DNA of 13,861 nucleotides from Clostridia bacterium (GCA_900769665.1 CAAGHL010000024.1:1-13861); one strand, 5' to 3'; shown: positions 7,222 to 13,755, counted from the first letter of the stretch. Numbers and translations: made by a program. The notes: a model not told the origin generated them from the sequence alone.

Positions 7222-8001
7222 ATGGAAAAATTACGTAAAAAATTAGGTTTCATTTGTGATATGGACGGCGTTATATACCACGGCAACACATTGCTTAACG
7301 GCGTAAAGGAATTTGTCGAGTGGCTGTACAAAACCAACAAAAAGTTTTTGTTTCTCACCAACAACAGTCAAAAGTCCCCCAAGGAATTGCAACAAAAATT
7401 GCAACGCATGGGTTTGGACGTGCCTGCGGAAAACTTCTACACTGCGGCGCTTGCAACGGCAAGCTTTTTGCAAAGTCAGGGCGCAAGCACGGCTTACGTC
7501 ATCGGCGACGCAGGTCTTACCAATGCGCTTTATGACGTAGGCATAACCATAAACGATGTGGATCCCGAATACGTCGTCATCGGCGAAACGGAAAACTACA
7601 ATTTTGAAAGTATCAAAAAGGCAACTATGCTCGTCAACAAGGGCGCACGTCTAATCGGCACCAACGCCGACATTACTACGCCTACGGACAAGGGCGAAGT
7701 GCCTGCATGCAAAGCCCTCGTTGCTCCCGTGGAGTATGCAACCAATCGTGCCGCATACTTTGTCGGCAAACCCAACCCCTTGATGATGCGCGCCGCAATG
7801 GAACGATTCCACGAAGTAGGCATTCACTCCGCCGACGTTGCAATGATCGGCGACCGCATGGATACCGACATCATCGCCGCCATGGAAAGCGGCTTGGACC
7901 CAATCCTCGTGCTGTCGGGCGTTTCCTCGCGTGAAACGGTCGCTCGCTTCCCCTTCCGTCCTCGTTTGATACTCAACGGCGTGGGCGATATTGCCCAGTA
8001 G
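7222..8001 (+). CDS. NagD-like HAD-IIA family hydrolase
   Basis: This 259-residue haloacid-dehalogenase phosphatase belongs to subfamily IIA, the group of NagD, 4-nitrophenyl phosphatase and phosphoglycolate phosphatase. Motif I is DMDGVIY with nucleophile D13 and acid/base D15. Motif II is LTNNS with T46. The motif III lysine is K183 in GKPNP. Motif IV is GDRMDTD with D211 and a second acidic residue for Mg binding. The cap domain lies between motifs II and III, as in class C2 HADs. Likely substrates are small phosphorylated metabolites, possibly sugar or nucleotide monophosphates; the true one cannot be read from sequence. It is full length, with its own promoter. A short GGGC/GCCC hairpin sits at the 3' end, but no clear T-run follows. 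The next promoter begins 12 bp after the stop. Confidence 0.93.
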   Translation: MEKLRKKLGFICDMDGVIYHGNTLLNGVKEFVEWLYKTNKKFLFLTNNSQKSPKELQQKLQRMGLDVPAENFYTAALATASFLQSQGASTAYVIGDAGLTNALYDVGITINDVDPEYVVIGETENYNFESIKKATMLVNKGARLIGTNADITTPTDKGEVPACKALVAPVEYATNRAAYFVGKPNPLMMRAAMERFHEVGIHSADVAMIGDRMDTDIIAAMESGLDPILVLSGVSSRETVARFPFRPRLILNGVGDIAQ

Positions 8002-8013
8002 TGGTGCAAAACC

Positions 8014-8042
8014 TTGACAACCTCGTGCGGTCATGGTACAAT
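8014..8042 (+). promoter_or_regulatory. Strong promoter of the leader RNA / TM1266-like operon
   Basis: Perfect TTGACA (8014-8019), a 17-bp spacer and TACAAT (8037-8042). Transcription should start near 8049 and produce a leader of about 230 nt before the first gene. Confidence 0.88.
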
Positions 8043-8048
8043 AGCACT

Positions 8049-8230
8049 ACAAACAATCTTTCTCGATGAAATCGGAGAGGCGGATTGCCCTACAACGTAT
8101 TTCCCGAACGTCGGCTTTGCTTGCGTTTGGCAAATGCGACATATGTCGCTTGCTTTGGTCGGCTTTTGTCGAGCCTTGCGGTGGCACTTAGGTGCATTTT
8201 ACGTCCTTTCCCTGTCGAAAGGACGTTTTA
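8049..8230 (+). ncRNA. Candidate attenuator or riboswitch leader RNA
   Basis: The transcript from the 8014-8042 promoter runs about 150 nt before reaching an intrinsic terminator. The leader contains several stems, including CTCGAT/ATCGGAG near 8065-8085 and a perfect 14-bp palindrome GCGACATATGTCGC near 8137-8150. The bases AAATGC just before this palindrome could instead pair with GCATTT just upstream of the terminator, giving a possible alternative fold. It does not match any riboswitch consensus I can recall (TPP, FMN, SAM, glycine, cobalamin, THF and fluoride were considered). The alternative is a stand-alone small RNA with little readthrough. Confidence 0.5.
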
Positions 8231-8235
8231 TTTTG
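8201..8235 (+). terminator. Intrinsic terminator inside the 5' leader of the TM1266-like gene
   Basis: A perfect 10-bp stem, ACGTCCTTTC (8201-8210) and GAAAGGACGT (8217-8226), has loop CCTGTC and is followed by TTTTATTTT. It stands between the only visible promoter and the next start codon at 8278, so it should control readthrough into the operon. Confidence 0.85.
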
Positions 8236-8277
8236 CGCAAATGCGTTTTCTCGGCGCATGCGGCAAAGGAGGTAAAT

Positions 8278-8526
8278 ATGGACAACGAACAACGTATCGG
8301 CGTGGTGGCAATTGTCGTTTCGGACAAAAACGCCGTGCCGCAGGTTCAAACGGTGCTTAGTGCGCACGGGACGATTATCGTCGGGCGCATGGGTATTCCC
8401 GACCACGAAAGCGGCAAAAATGTCATTGCGCTGATAGTGAAGGGTACGGTGGAGCAAGTCTCCGCATTGACGGGTGCGTTGGGAAGGATTGACGGCGTAT
8501 CGGCAAAAAGTCTCTTGACAAAGTGA
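8278..8526 (+). CDS. TM1266-like iron-only hydrogenase system regulator
   Basis: This small 82-residue protein matches the TM1266-type family, named for co-occurrence with [FeFe]-hydrogenase maturation genes and having an ACT-like fold. The pattern is seen in RIGVVAIVVSDKNAVPQVQTVL (6-27), HGTIIVGRMGIPDHESGKNVIALIVKG (30-56) and SALTGALGRIDGVSAKSLLTK (62-82). IGRMGIP-type and LTGxLGRIxGVS-type segments are family hallmarks. There is no DNA-binding helix-turn-helix, so it more likely acts through ligand or protein contacts. The start at 8278 follows AAAGGAGG with ideal spacing; the frame is open upstream to 8014, but that part is leader. It is the first gene of the transporter operon. No hydrogenase, HydE, HydF or HydG gene lies in the window. 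Confidence 0.88.
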   Translation: MDNEQRIGVVAIVVSDKNAVPQVQTVLSAHGTIIVGRMGIPDHESGKNVIALIVKGTVEQVSALTGALGRIDGVSAKSLLTK

Positions 8527-8693
8527 CGAATAAATGCGTACTTAGGGTTGTCGGTTGTAGCCAAACTAACCTTATGTCCGCCTATTTACGTTCAAACCGT
8601 GTTGTGCGCAAGTCGCCGTTTGCGTGCGGCGTGCAATGCGACAAAATCATTTCGACAACGGGGCAAATGTAATCGCCCCGAAAGGAGTTTATC
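8527..8693 (+). promoter_or_regulatory. Structured leader between the TM1266-like gene and the lipoprotein gene
   Basis: A GTCGC (8612-8616) / GCGAC (8638-8642) stem encloses a GCCG/CGGC pairing. A tight hairpin CGGGGC (8659-8664) / GCCCCG (8675-8680) ends directly against the ribosome site AAAGGAG (8681-8687). There is no T-run, so any control would act on translation or RNA stability. A partial match to the left end of the 29-bp repeat is present (TTAGGGTT 8542-8549, ACTAACC 8565-8571), but its spacing differs. Confidence 0.4.
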
Positions 8694-9731
8694 ATGAAAA
8701 AGTTTATTTCTCTGTTTAGTGCAATTTTGCTTGTGGCTATGCTTTCCACTATGTTGTTTGCTTGTCAACCCAACACTCCGCCCGAAGTGCCTGCCGCGCC
8801 CGAAAACGTGTCGGTGTATGTGCCAGACGGAGCCCCAGCAATGGCTATTGCCAACATAATCAAAAGCGGCAAAATCGGCGCGGATACTAAGGCTAACGTT
8901 ACCCTTACTACCGGACAAAACGTCATTGCCAAGGCTCAAAAGGGGGAAGCGGACATTGCCGTACTTCCTACAAATGCGGCGGCAACGGTGTACAACGCAA
9001 CCAAGGGTGCGTACAGAATGTTGTCGGTAAACGTGTACGGTTTGTTGTATCTTATGGGAACAACGCAAATTCAGTCTCTTTCCGACCTTGTAGGTAAAGA
9101 AGTACAAAGTATCGGATTGGGCAATACGCCTGAGTATGTATTCAAACGCGTACTGAAAGCTAACAATTTGGAAGTAGTCAACAGCGATGAGGCTGTTAGC
9201 GGCAAAGTTGCCGTAAGGTATCACGAAGACGGAAGTACCATTATCCCTTTGTTTGTTGCAGGCAAAGCGCAGTTCGCAGTACTGGGAGAGCCTGCCGCGA
9301 CCAATCTTGTCAATAAAATGAAGAAGGACAAGAGCGTGGACGTGTACAGACTTGCCGACTTACAAGCCGAGTGGAAGAAAGCCGTAAACAGCAGTAGTGA
9401 CGGCTATCCGCAAGCATGTGTGATTGTCAAGACAGAGTTGCTCAACAACGCTACGTTCCTGTCGGCTTTGCGTGCGGCGCTTGCCGACGGTGTGAAATTC
9501 GCGACGGAATCCTATGCCGAACTTGCCGAAATTTTGAAGGGTGCAGGCAGTGCGCTTACAGTCAACTACACGGCGGACTTGGTGGAACGTTGCAACCTTC
9601 GCTACGTGGAAGCAAGCGCAAGCGGACTGAAACAAGACGTAATCGAGTACTTGAAGGAGTTTGGTTTCTCTGCAGACGGCATCAAACCCAACAACACTTT
9701 GCCCGACGACGCATTCTTCTTCGGAGCGTAA
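8694..9731 (+). CDS. ABC transporter substrate-binding lipoprotein (NitT/TauT, NMT1-like)
   Basis: This 345-residue extracytoplasmic solute receptor is anchored as a lipoprotein. A basic start MKKF is followed by a hydrophobic signal segment and the lipobox LFAC with C24 as the lipidated cysteine. The mature part has two periplasmic-binding-protein lobes: YVPDGAPAMAIANIIKSGKI (45-64), GEADIAVLPTNAAATVYNAT (82-101), and a second lobe including SDLVGKEVQSIGLGNTPEYV (129-148) and AQFAVLGEPAATNLV (192-206). This resembles the NMT1/THI5/SsuA-like receptors of NitT/TauT transporters, which bind small anions, sulfonates or thiamine precursors. The ligand here is unknown. AAGGAG precedes the start. 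It is followed by the fused permease-ATPase, which it should serve. Confidence 0.88.
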   Translation: MKKFISLFSAILLVAMLSTMLFACQPNTPPEVPAAPENVSVYVPDGAPAMAIANIIKSGKIGADTKANVTLTTGQNVIAKAQKGEADIAVLPTNAAATVYNATKGAYRMLSVNVYGLLYLMGTTQIQSLSDLVGKEVQSIGLGNTPEYVFKRVLKANNLEVVNSDEAVSGKVAVRYHEDGSTIIPLFVAGKAQFAVLGEPAATNLVNKMKKDKSVDVYRLADLQAEWKKAVNSSSDGYPQACVIVKTELLNNATFLSALRAALADGVKFATESYAELAEILKGAGSALTVNYTADLVERCNLRYVEASASGLKQDVIEYLKEFGFSADGIKPNNTLPDDAFFFGA

Positions 9732-9779
9732 TTTGCCGCTACGACACAATTTACAAAAATAGTCAAATGTAACGAAAAA

Positions 9780-9800
9780 TCGCATACGTATGCGAAATTT
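9780..9800. promoter_or_regulatory. Perfect palindrome between the lipoprotein and permease-ATPase genes
   Basis: TCGCATACGTATGCGA (9780-9795) is a perfect 16-bp palindrome, followed by AATTTTAC. It could be an operator, or a weak terminator hairpin lowering expression of the membrane component relative to the receptor. A related but imperfect sequence, TCGC-TACGTATGCG, occurs at about 1931-1945 in front of proS. Confidence 0.4.
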
Positions 9801-9852
9801 TACAACATAAAACTCGATTTTCGACTTAAATAACGCACAAAGCGTAACAATC

Positions 9853-11385
9853 ATGACAAAAAAAACTTGGTTAAACAACTTAATATTTGTTGTCGTAATG
9901 GCTGTTGCGCTTGTGGCACTGTGGTGGATTTCGGCGCTTATCGTCGACACGCCCCTTGTGTTGCCGTCCGTGCCTGCCGTATGGCATGAGTTGTGCGTCA
10001 TCGGCTCGGACGTGAGTTTCTATGCGCAGTTGGGACTTACGCTGTTGCGGTCGCTTGTGGCGTTTCTCTTGTCCTTTGCGGTGGCGCTCGTGCTTGCGCT
10101 CGTGGCAAACTTGTTTCCCGTCAAACGCCCGATAAACGCCGTTGTGGCATTGTTGCGTGCGTTGCCTACAATGAGCATCATTTTCATTTGCGTTGTGGCT
10201 TTCCCTACAAGGGTAATAGCAAGTTTGGTGGCGTTTTTGGTGGGCTTCCCCGTGATGTATGCGGCGTTCGACCTCAAACTCACGCAGTCACAACCAATCA
10301 CCGACATGCTTAACGTCCTTGCCGTGCGCAAGCTTGATCGCGTGCTGTTTGCCTACTTGCCGACACTTGCCGAAGACATGGTGGCACAGTGCCGTAGCAC
10401 CTTTGCGTTGGTTGTCAAGGTGTGCATTGCAGGCGAGGCATTGGCGTTGCCCCGTGAGGGCGTCGGCGTGGAAATGTACATTGCCAAGGTCAATATGGAC
10501 ACGGCAGCACTGTTTGCTTGGACGATTGCGGCGTTGGTAGTGTGTTACGCCGTCGACGGCTTGATTGTGCTTGCGTGCCACATTTGCAAGCGTGTAAAGG
10601 GCGGCAAACAAGCCGAAAACGAACAACGACATCCCAAACCGACGCTCGACAATTTGCCCGACGCATTGCCCGATACAACGCCGACGGACATTACGTTGGA
10701 AGGCGTGGGCGTGACGTATGACGACGGGCGCACGGTGTACGACAACCTGTCCGTGACGTTTGCGGCAGGCAAGGTGCATGCGATACTCGGTTCGTCGGGT
10801 TGCGGCAAAACGACCTTGCTAAACGTGGTGGGCGGTTTGGTTGCGCACACGGGCAAGGCGGACGGTTGTGACGGCGGATGTAGTTACGTGTTTCAAGACG
10901 CGCGGCTTATCCCTCAAAGCGTACTTGCCAACGTGGAGTTGGTGCTTCGTCGTAGTATTCGCGACAAGGCAAAGCGGCGCGCCACGGCGTTGCATGTATT
11001 GGCTTTGGCAAATATCGACGACTGCGCCTATCGTAATGCAACTACCCTCAGTGGCGGCGAACAACAGCGTGTTGCGTTGGCTCGGGCGTTTGCATACGGC
11101 GGAGCGACGTTGCTTGCCGACGAACCGTTGAAGTCGTTGGATTTGCGAGTAAAGCGCAAACTGTACCAAACCTTAGATGAATTGCTTGCCGTGTCGGCGC
11201 GTACGGTGTTGTATGTAACGCACGACGTGGAAGAGGCATTGGCTCTTGCCGACGAAGTATACGTTGCCGATGGCAGTCCTTGTGTTTTGAATCACGTTGC
11301 TACAATTGCCGAACCCCGCGGAGGGCGGGATTTGTACTCCGAGCAATCGGTGGAGTTGCGTAAACGGTTGGAAGAACTGCTGTAA
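9853..11385 (+). CDS. Fused ABC transporter permease and ATPase (NitT/TauT type)
   Basis: One uninterrupted frame of 510 residues carries both transporter components. Residues 1-245 form a BPD-type permease with about six hydrophobic helices and a cytoplasmic EAA-like loop (EALALPREGVGVEMYIA, 195-211). A hydrophilic, proline-rich linker (246-280) leads to an ABC ATPase with Walker A GSSGCGKT (313-320), Q-loop Q348, signature LSGGEQQ (399-405), Walker B LLADEP (420-425), D-loop SLD (428-430) and switch H457. All catalytic residues are present, so it looks functional. The ATPase is compact between Walker A and the Q-loop. In most relatives these parts are separate genes. The ATG at 9853 has only a weak ribosome site (AAAGCG), and no better start is visible. 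It presumably dimerises and works with the lipoprotein encoded just upstream. Confidence 0.92.
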   Translation: MTKKTWLNNLIFVVVMAVALVALWWISALIVDTPLVLPSVPAVWHELCVIGSDVSFYAQLGLTLLRSLVAFLLSFAVALVLALVANLFPVKRPINAVVALLRALPTMSIIFICVVAFPTRVIASLVAFLVGFPVMYAAFDLKLTQSQPITDMLNVLAVRKLDRVLFAYLPTLAEDMVAQCRSTFALVVKVCIAGEALALPREGVGVEMYIAKVNMDTAALFAWTIAALVVCYAVDGLIVLACHICKRVKGGKQAENEQRHPKPTLDNLPDALPDTTPTDITLEGVGVTYDDGRTVYDNLSVTFAAGKVHAILGSSGCGKTTLLNVVGGLVAHTGKADGCDGGCSYVFQDARLIPQSVLANVELVLRRSIRDKAKRRATALHVLALANIDDCAYRNATTLSGGEQQRVALARAFAYGGATLLADEPLKSLDLRVKRKLYQTLDELLAVSARTVLYVTHDVEEALALADEVYVADGSPCVLNHVATIAEPRGGRDLYSEQSVELRKRLEELL

Positions 11386-11459
11386 ATGCAGGTTTTTGTC
11401 GTAATTATTGTGCGGTCGGCTTGGTTGAAGTCGGCAAAATATATATATAGTTATTACTT

Positions 11460-11495
11460 GTCGTCGGCATTTATATGTCGGCGACTTTTTTGTTT
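11460..11495 (+). terminator. Intrinsic terminator of the ABC transporter operon
   Basis: An 11-bp stem pairs 11460-11470 with 11475-11485 (two G-U pairs) around the loop TTAT, followed by TTTTTTGTTT. Confidence 0.85.
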
Positions 11496-11511
11496 GTATA
11501 TATAATAATGT

Positions 11512-11540
11512 TTAGGGTTTCCATTCGCCATCACTAACCA
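11512..11540. repeat. 29-bp direct repeat, copy 1
   Basis: This 29-base stretch, from TTAGGGTTTCC to ATCACTAACCA, is identical to 13597-13625 in the same orientation. Read on the minus strand it spells VSDGEWKP followed by a stop in both copies. Confidence 0.95.
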
Positions 11541-11636
11541 TTTTTGCGCGTGTGACGGAGGATATTTAGGCGTTTAACGCATAATTAGCCGCCCTATTGA
11601 CCGCAAAAATTATTAGTGATAACTAAATTAACCCTA
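11513..11636. mobile_element. MITE-like element with 36-bp imperfect terminal inverted repeats
   Basis: Three blocks on the left, TAGGGTT (11513-11519), ATCACTAA (11530-11537) and TTTTTGCG (11541-11548), recur as reverse complements on the right in mirrored order: CGCAAAAA (11602-11609), TTAGTGAT (11613-11620) and AACCCTA (11630-11636). The gaps between blocks match within one base. The ends are TA followed by GGGTT, which would fit a TA-target element of the Tc1/mariner or IS630 kind. The centre is non-coding. No transposase lies nearby, so it would need one supplied in trans. An alternative is a large structured RNA or regulatory palindrome. Confidence 0.6.
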
Positions 11637-11675
11637 GGGACTTTTGTCGAATTTGCGATCGAAGCCTTGTCGATA

Positions 11676-11704
11676 TTGATTTTTGCGATAAAGTGTGTTA
11701 CAAT
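11676..11704 (+). promoter_or_regulatory. Promoter of the two-component operon
   Basis: TTGATT (11676-11681), a 17-bp spacer and TACAAT (11699-11704). It lies just outside the right end of the MITE-like element. Confidence 0.65.
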
Positions 11705-11751
11705 AAAAACAAGACGATTGATATTATTTTCTGTTTTTAAGGCGGTGTGAC

Positions 11752-12423
11752 ATGACAAACATAATTGTAGTCGAAGACGATGAAAACCTAAATCGTATTA
11801 TTTGTTCCTATTTGTCGCAAAACAATTACCGTGTACGCGGTTGTCGAAACGCCGCGGAGGCATTTGCCGCGCTTGCGACGGAAACTTGCGATCTTATTAT
11901 TTCCGACATTATGATGCCCAAGACGGACGGATTCGAATTTGCTAAGGAAATTCGCGCCGATTATCCCGATATGCCGATATTGTTTGTGACGGCTCTGGAC
12001 GACATCAGCTCCAAAAGAAAGGGTTTTAATGCGGGCGTTGATGACTACATGGTTAAACCTATCGAAATGGACGAGCTTGTTTTGCGTGTGGGCGCATTGC
12101 TCCGTCGCACAAAAGCCGCGGACAACAAAACGCTTACGGTAGGGGAGTTGGCTCTTGTTCCCGAGGAAATGTCGGCATATGTAAACGGTAAGGAAGTCAC
12201 CGTTTTGCCGAAAGAATTCAACATTTTGTACAAATTGCTGTCACATCCCAAAAAGATTTTTACGCGAAGCGAGTTGATGGACGAGTATTGGGGATTGTCG
12301 GACGAAACAGGTATGAGAACGGTGGACGTTTATATCACGAGGTTAAGAAAGGAATTTGCCGCATGTAAAAGTTTTGAAATCATGACGGTACGCGGATTCG
12401 GATATAAGGCGGTGATAAAATGA
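11752..12423 (+). CDS. OmpR/PhoB-family response regulator
   Basis: This 223-residue transcription factor is controlled by phosphorylation. The receiver domain (1-115) shows the acidic pocket in VVEDDE (D9, D10), the phospho-acceptor D52 in IISDIMMPKTDGF, the switch residue T80 in LFVTALDD and the conserved K102 in VKPIEMDEL. A winged-helix DNA-binding domain follows (about 126-223), with LPKEFNILYKLLSHPKKIFTRSEL, RTVDVYITRLRKEF and the C-terminal VRGFGYK. Length and architecture are typical. The last bases overlap the kinase start by 4 nt (ATGA), so the two are translationally coupled partners. Its targets cannot be told; in this class they include phosphate, cell-envelope and antimicrobial-peptide responses. 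Confidence 0.96.
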   Translation: MTNIIVVEDDENLNRIICSYLSQNNYRVRGCRNAAEAFAALATETCDLIISDIMMPKTDGFEFAKEIRADYPDMPILFVTALDDISSKRKGFNAGVDDYMVKPIEMDELVLRVGALLRRTKAADNKTLTVGELALVPEEMSAYVNGKEVTVLPKEFNILYKLLSHPKKIFTRSELMDEYWGLSDETGMRTVDVYITRLRKEFAACKSFEIMTVRGFGYKAVIK

Positions 12424-13484
12424 AACAAAAACACAAAAGGCCCGATTTTCAAAAGGATCCGCGCATTACCGCGCCGTTGGTTTCCTTGGAAGAAGTGTTG
12501 CTTGCCTTCGGCATTTTGTATCTTTTGACGTTTTTGTCGGTATTCCTTTTTGACGAATATTTGAGCAAAATCGGCAGTTTAGTGGTGGTTTTGGGACTTT
12601 ATCTTGCCGTTTTGGGAATACTGGTTGCCGTACTGATAGGAATTTTGTGGCGCAATACCATCGGTAAATCCATTAGAAAGGTTGCCACTGCTGCAAAAAG
12701 AGTAGCTTCGGGCGATTTTTCCGTGCAAATCCCCGTGGACAAAAAGCACAGAAGGAAAAACGAAATCGACGTCTTGATAGGCGACTTTAACACCATGGTT
12801 CGCGAGTTGGCAGGCAATGAAATGTTGAAAAACGATTTCATCTCCAATGTGTCCCATGAGATGAAAACGCCGCTTTCCGTTATTTTGAGCTACACAAAAG
12901 CGTTAAAAGACGGCAGAGTACCTGCCGAAGAACGTGACGATTACATGCAGATAGTAATAACGTCCGCCGAAAAACTTAACGAAACGATTACCAATATATT
13001 AAAGTTAAGCAAGTTGGAAAATCAACAAATATTCCCCGAGGCAAAACCCTATCAATTGGGAGAGCAACTGCGCCATTGCGCATTGGGATACATGGAAAAA
13101 TGGCAGGAGAAGGACATTACTTTCGACATAGACGTAGTGGATGTTTCCGTCAATTACGACGCCTCTCTTTTGGAAACGGTTTGGAACAATCTTTTGTCCA
13201 ACGCCGTCAAGTTTACCGACAACGGCGGCACGATTTGGCTAAAATCACGATTGACCGATTACGGCGTCAGCGTCTCCGTCAGCGACACGGGTTGCGGCAT
13301 GAGTCAAGATACGCTAAACAAGGTTTATGAAAAGTTTTATCAAGGAGATACTTCCCATTCCTCCGAGGGTAACGGACTCGGACTTGCGCTTGCTAAAAGG
13401 ATTGTGGACATTTGCGGTGGCAAAATAACTGCGGAAAGTCAAGAGGGAAAGGGTACGACTTTTACCGTGGAATTGAAAATTTAA
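12420..13484 (+). CDS. Sensor histidine kinase with minimal extracellular loop
   Basis: This 354-residue kinase should phosphorylate the adjacent response regulator. Two membrane helices (about 25-45 and 53-76) are separated by only a handful of residues (FDEYLSKIG), so there is no extracellular sensor domain. A HAMP linker follows (about 77-130), then the HisKA dimerisation domain with phospho-acceptor H146 in FISNVSHEMKTPLS. The HATPase domain has the N box WNNLLSNAVKF (255-265), G1 DTGCGM (289-294), the F-box-like YEKFYQGD (303-310) and G2 GNGLGLALAK (317-326). All catalytic elements are intact. The design suggests sensing within the membrane, or through a partner protein, as in Bce-type kinases, although Bce transporters are absent here. 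It starts inside the regulator's stop codon. Confidence 0.95.
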   Translation: MKQKHKRPDFQKDPRITAPLVSLEEVLLAFGILYLLTFLSVFLFDEYLSKIGSLVVVLGLYLAVLGILVAVLIGILWRNTIGKSIRKVATAAKRVASGDFSVQIPVDKKHRRKNEIDVLIGDFNTMVRELAGNEMLKNDFISNVSHEMKTPLSVILSYTKALKDGRVPAEERDDYMQIVITSAEKLNETITNILKLSKLENQQIFPEAKPYQLGEQLRHCALGYMEKWQEKDITFDIDVVDVSVNYDASLLETVWNNLLSNAVKFTDNGGTIWLKSRLTDYGVSVSVSDTGCGMSQDTLNKVYEKFYQGDTSHSSEGNGLGLALAKRIVDICGGKITAESQEGKGTTFTVELKI

Positions 13485-13502
13485 CATAGTTTCGGTGTGC
13501 AT

Positions 13503-13534
13503 CCCCGCGATTTTTTCGCGGGGTTTTTGTTTTT
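13503..13534 (+). terminator. Intrinsic terminator after the two-component operon
   Basis: A perfect 8-bp stem, CCCCGCGA (13503-13510) and TCGCGGGG (13516-13523), is followed by TTTTTGTTTTT. Confidence 0.92.
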
Positions 13535-13596
13535 AACATTCATTTAACAAAAATCGTGAATTAAAGAAATATTTGTAAGCTACAATATATGTATTG

Positions 13597-13625
13597 TTAG
13601 GGTTTCCATTCGCCATCACTAACCA
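13597..13625. repeat. 29-bp direct repeat, copy 2
   Basis: Identical to 11512-11540 and in the same orientation, 2085 bp downstream. Similarity stops immediately after the last base. No right-hand mirror of this end (ATTAGTGAT or AACCCTA) is found before the window ends, so any element starting here would continue beyond it. Confidence 0.95.
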
Positions 13626-13755
13626 CCTTGGAGATGCCCTTTTCCGCGGCATAGCCGTTTGTAGGATTAGCGACATTAACCGTACGAACCCCACCTCGTG
13701 GGTACACTTCAGCTCGCTTCCACACAAAATTTACGAAAAATTTCAATCTCCAAGG
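13626..13755. repeat. 130-bp inverted repeat adjoining repeat copy 2
   Basis: CCTTGGAGAT (13626-13635) is the exact reverse complement of ATCTCCAAGG (13746-13755), and the left arm starts at the base after the 29-bp repeat. A central hairpin pairs CCCAC (13690-13694) with GTGGG (13698-13702). The layout resembles the other intergenic inverted repeats in the window, but the sequence differs. Confidence 0.5.

Larger units (their letters stand above)
11386..11751. other. Intergenic region with terminator, MITE-like element and promoter
   Basis: No gene is supported in these 366 bases. In order they hold a direct repeat of GTCGGC, an AT run, the terminator of the ABC operon, a 124-bp inverted-repeat element whose left end is the 29-bp repeat, and the promoter and ribosome site of the response regulator. 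Confidence 0.7.

Noticed and set aside
8049..8230. Assignment of the leader to a named riboswitch class
   Set aside because: GGAGAG near 8080 and AAAGGAC near 8220 recall parts of glycine or THF riboswitches, but the rest of those consensus cores is absent.
8014..8277. Long open frame upstream of the TM1266-like gene giving a 170-residue protein
   Set aside because: It begins inside the -35 box of a strong promoter and runs through an intrinsic terminator; the real start at 8278 has an ideal ribosome site and gives the normal family length.
8542..8571. Third copy of the 29-bp repeat
   Set aside because: TTAGGGTT and ACTAACC are both present, but the middle differs in sequence and is two bases longer, so it is not an identical copy and may be chance.
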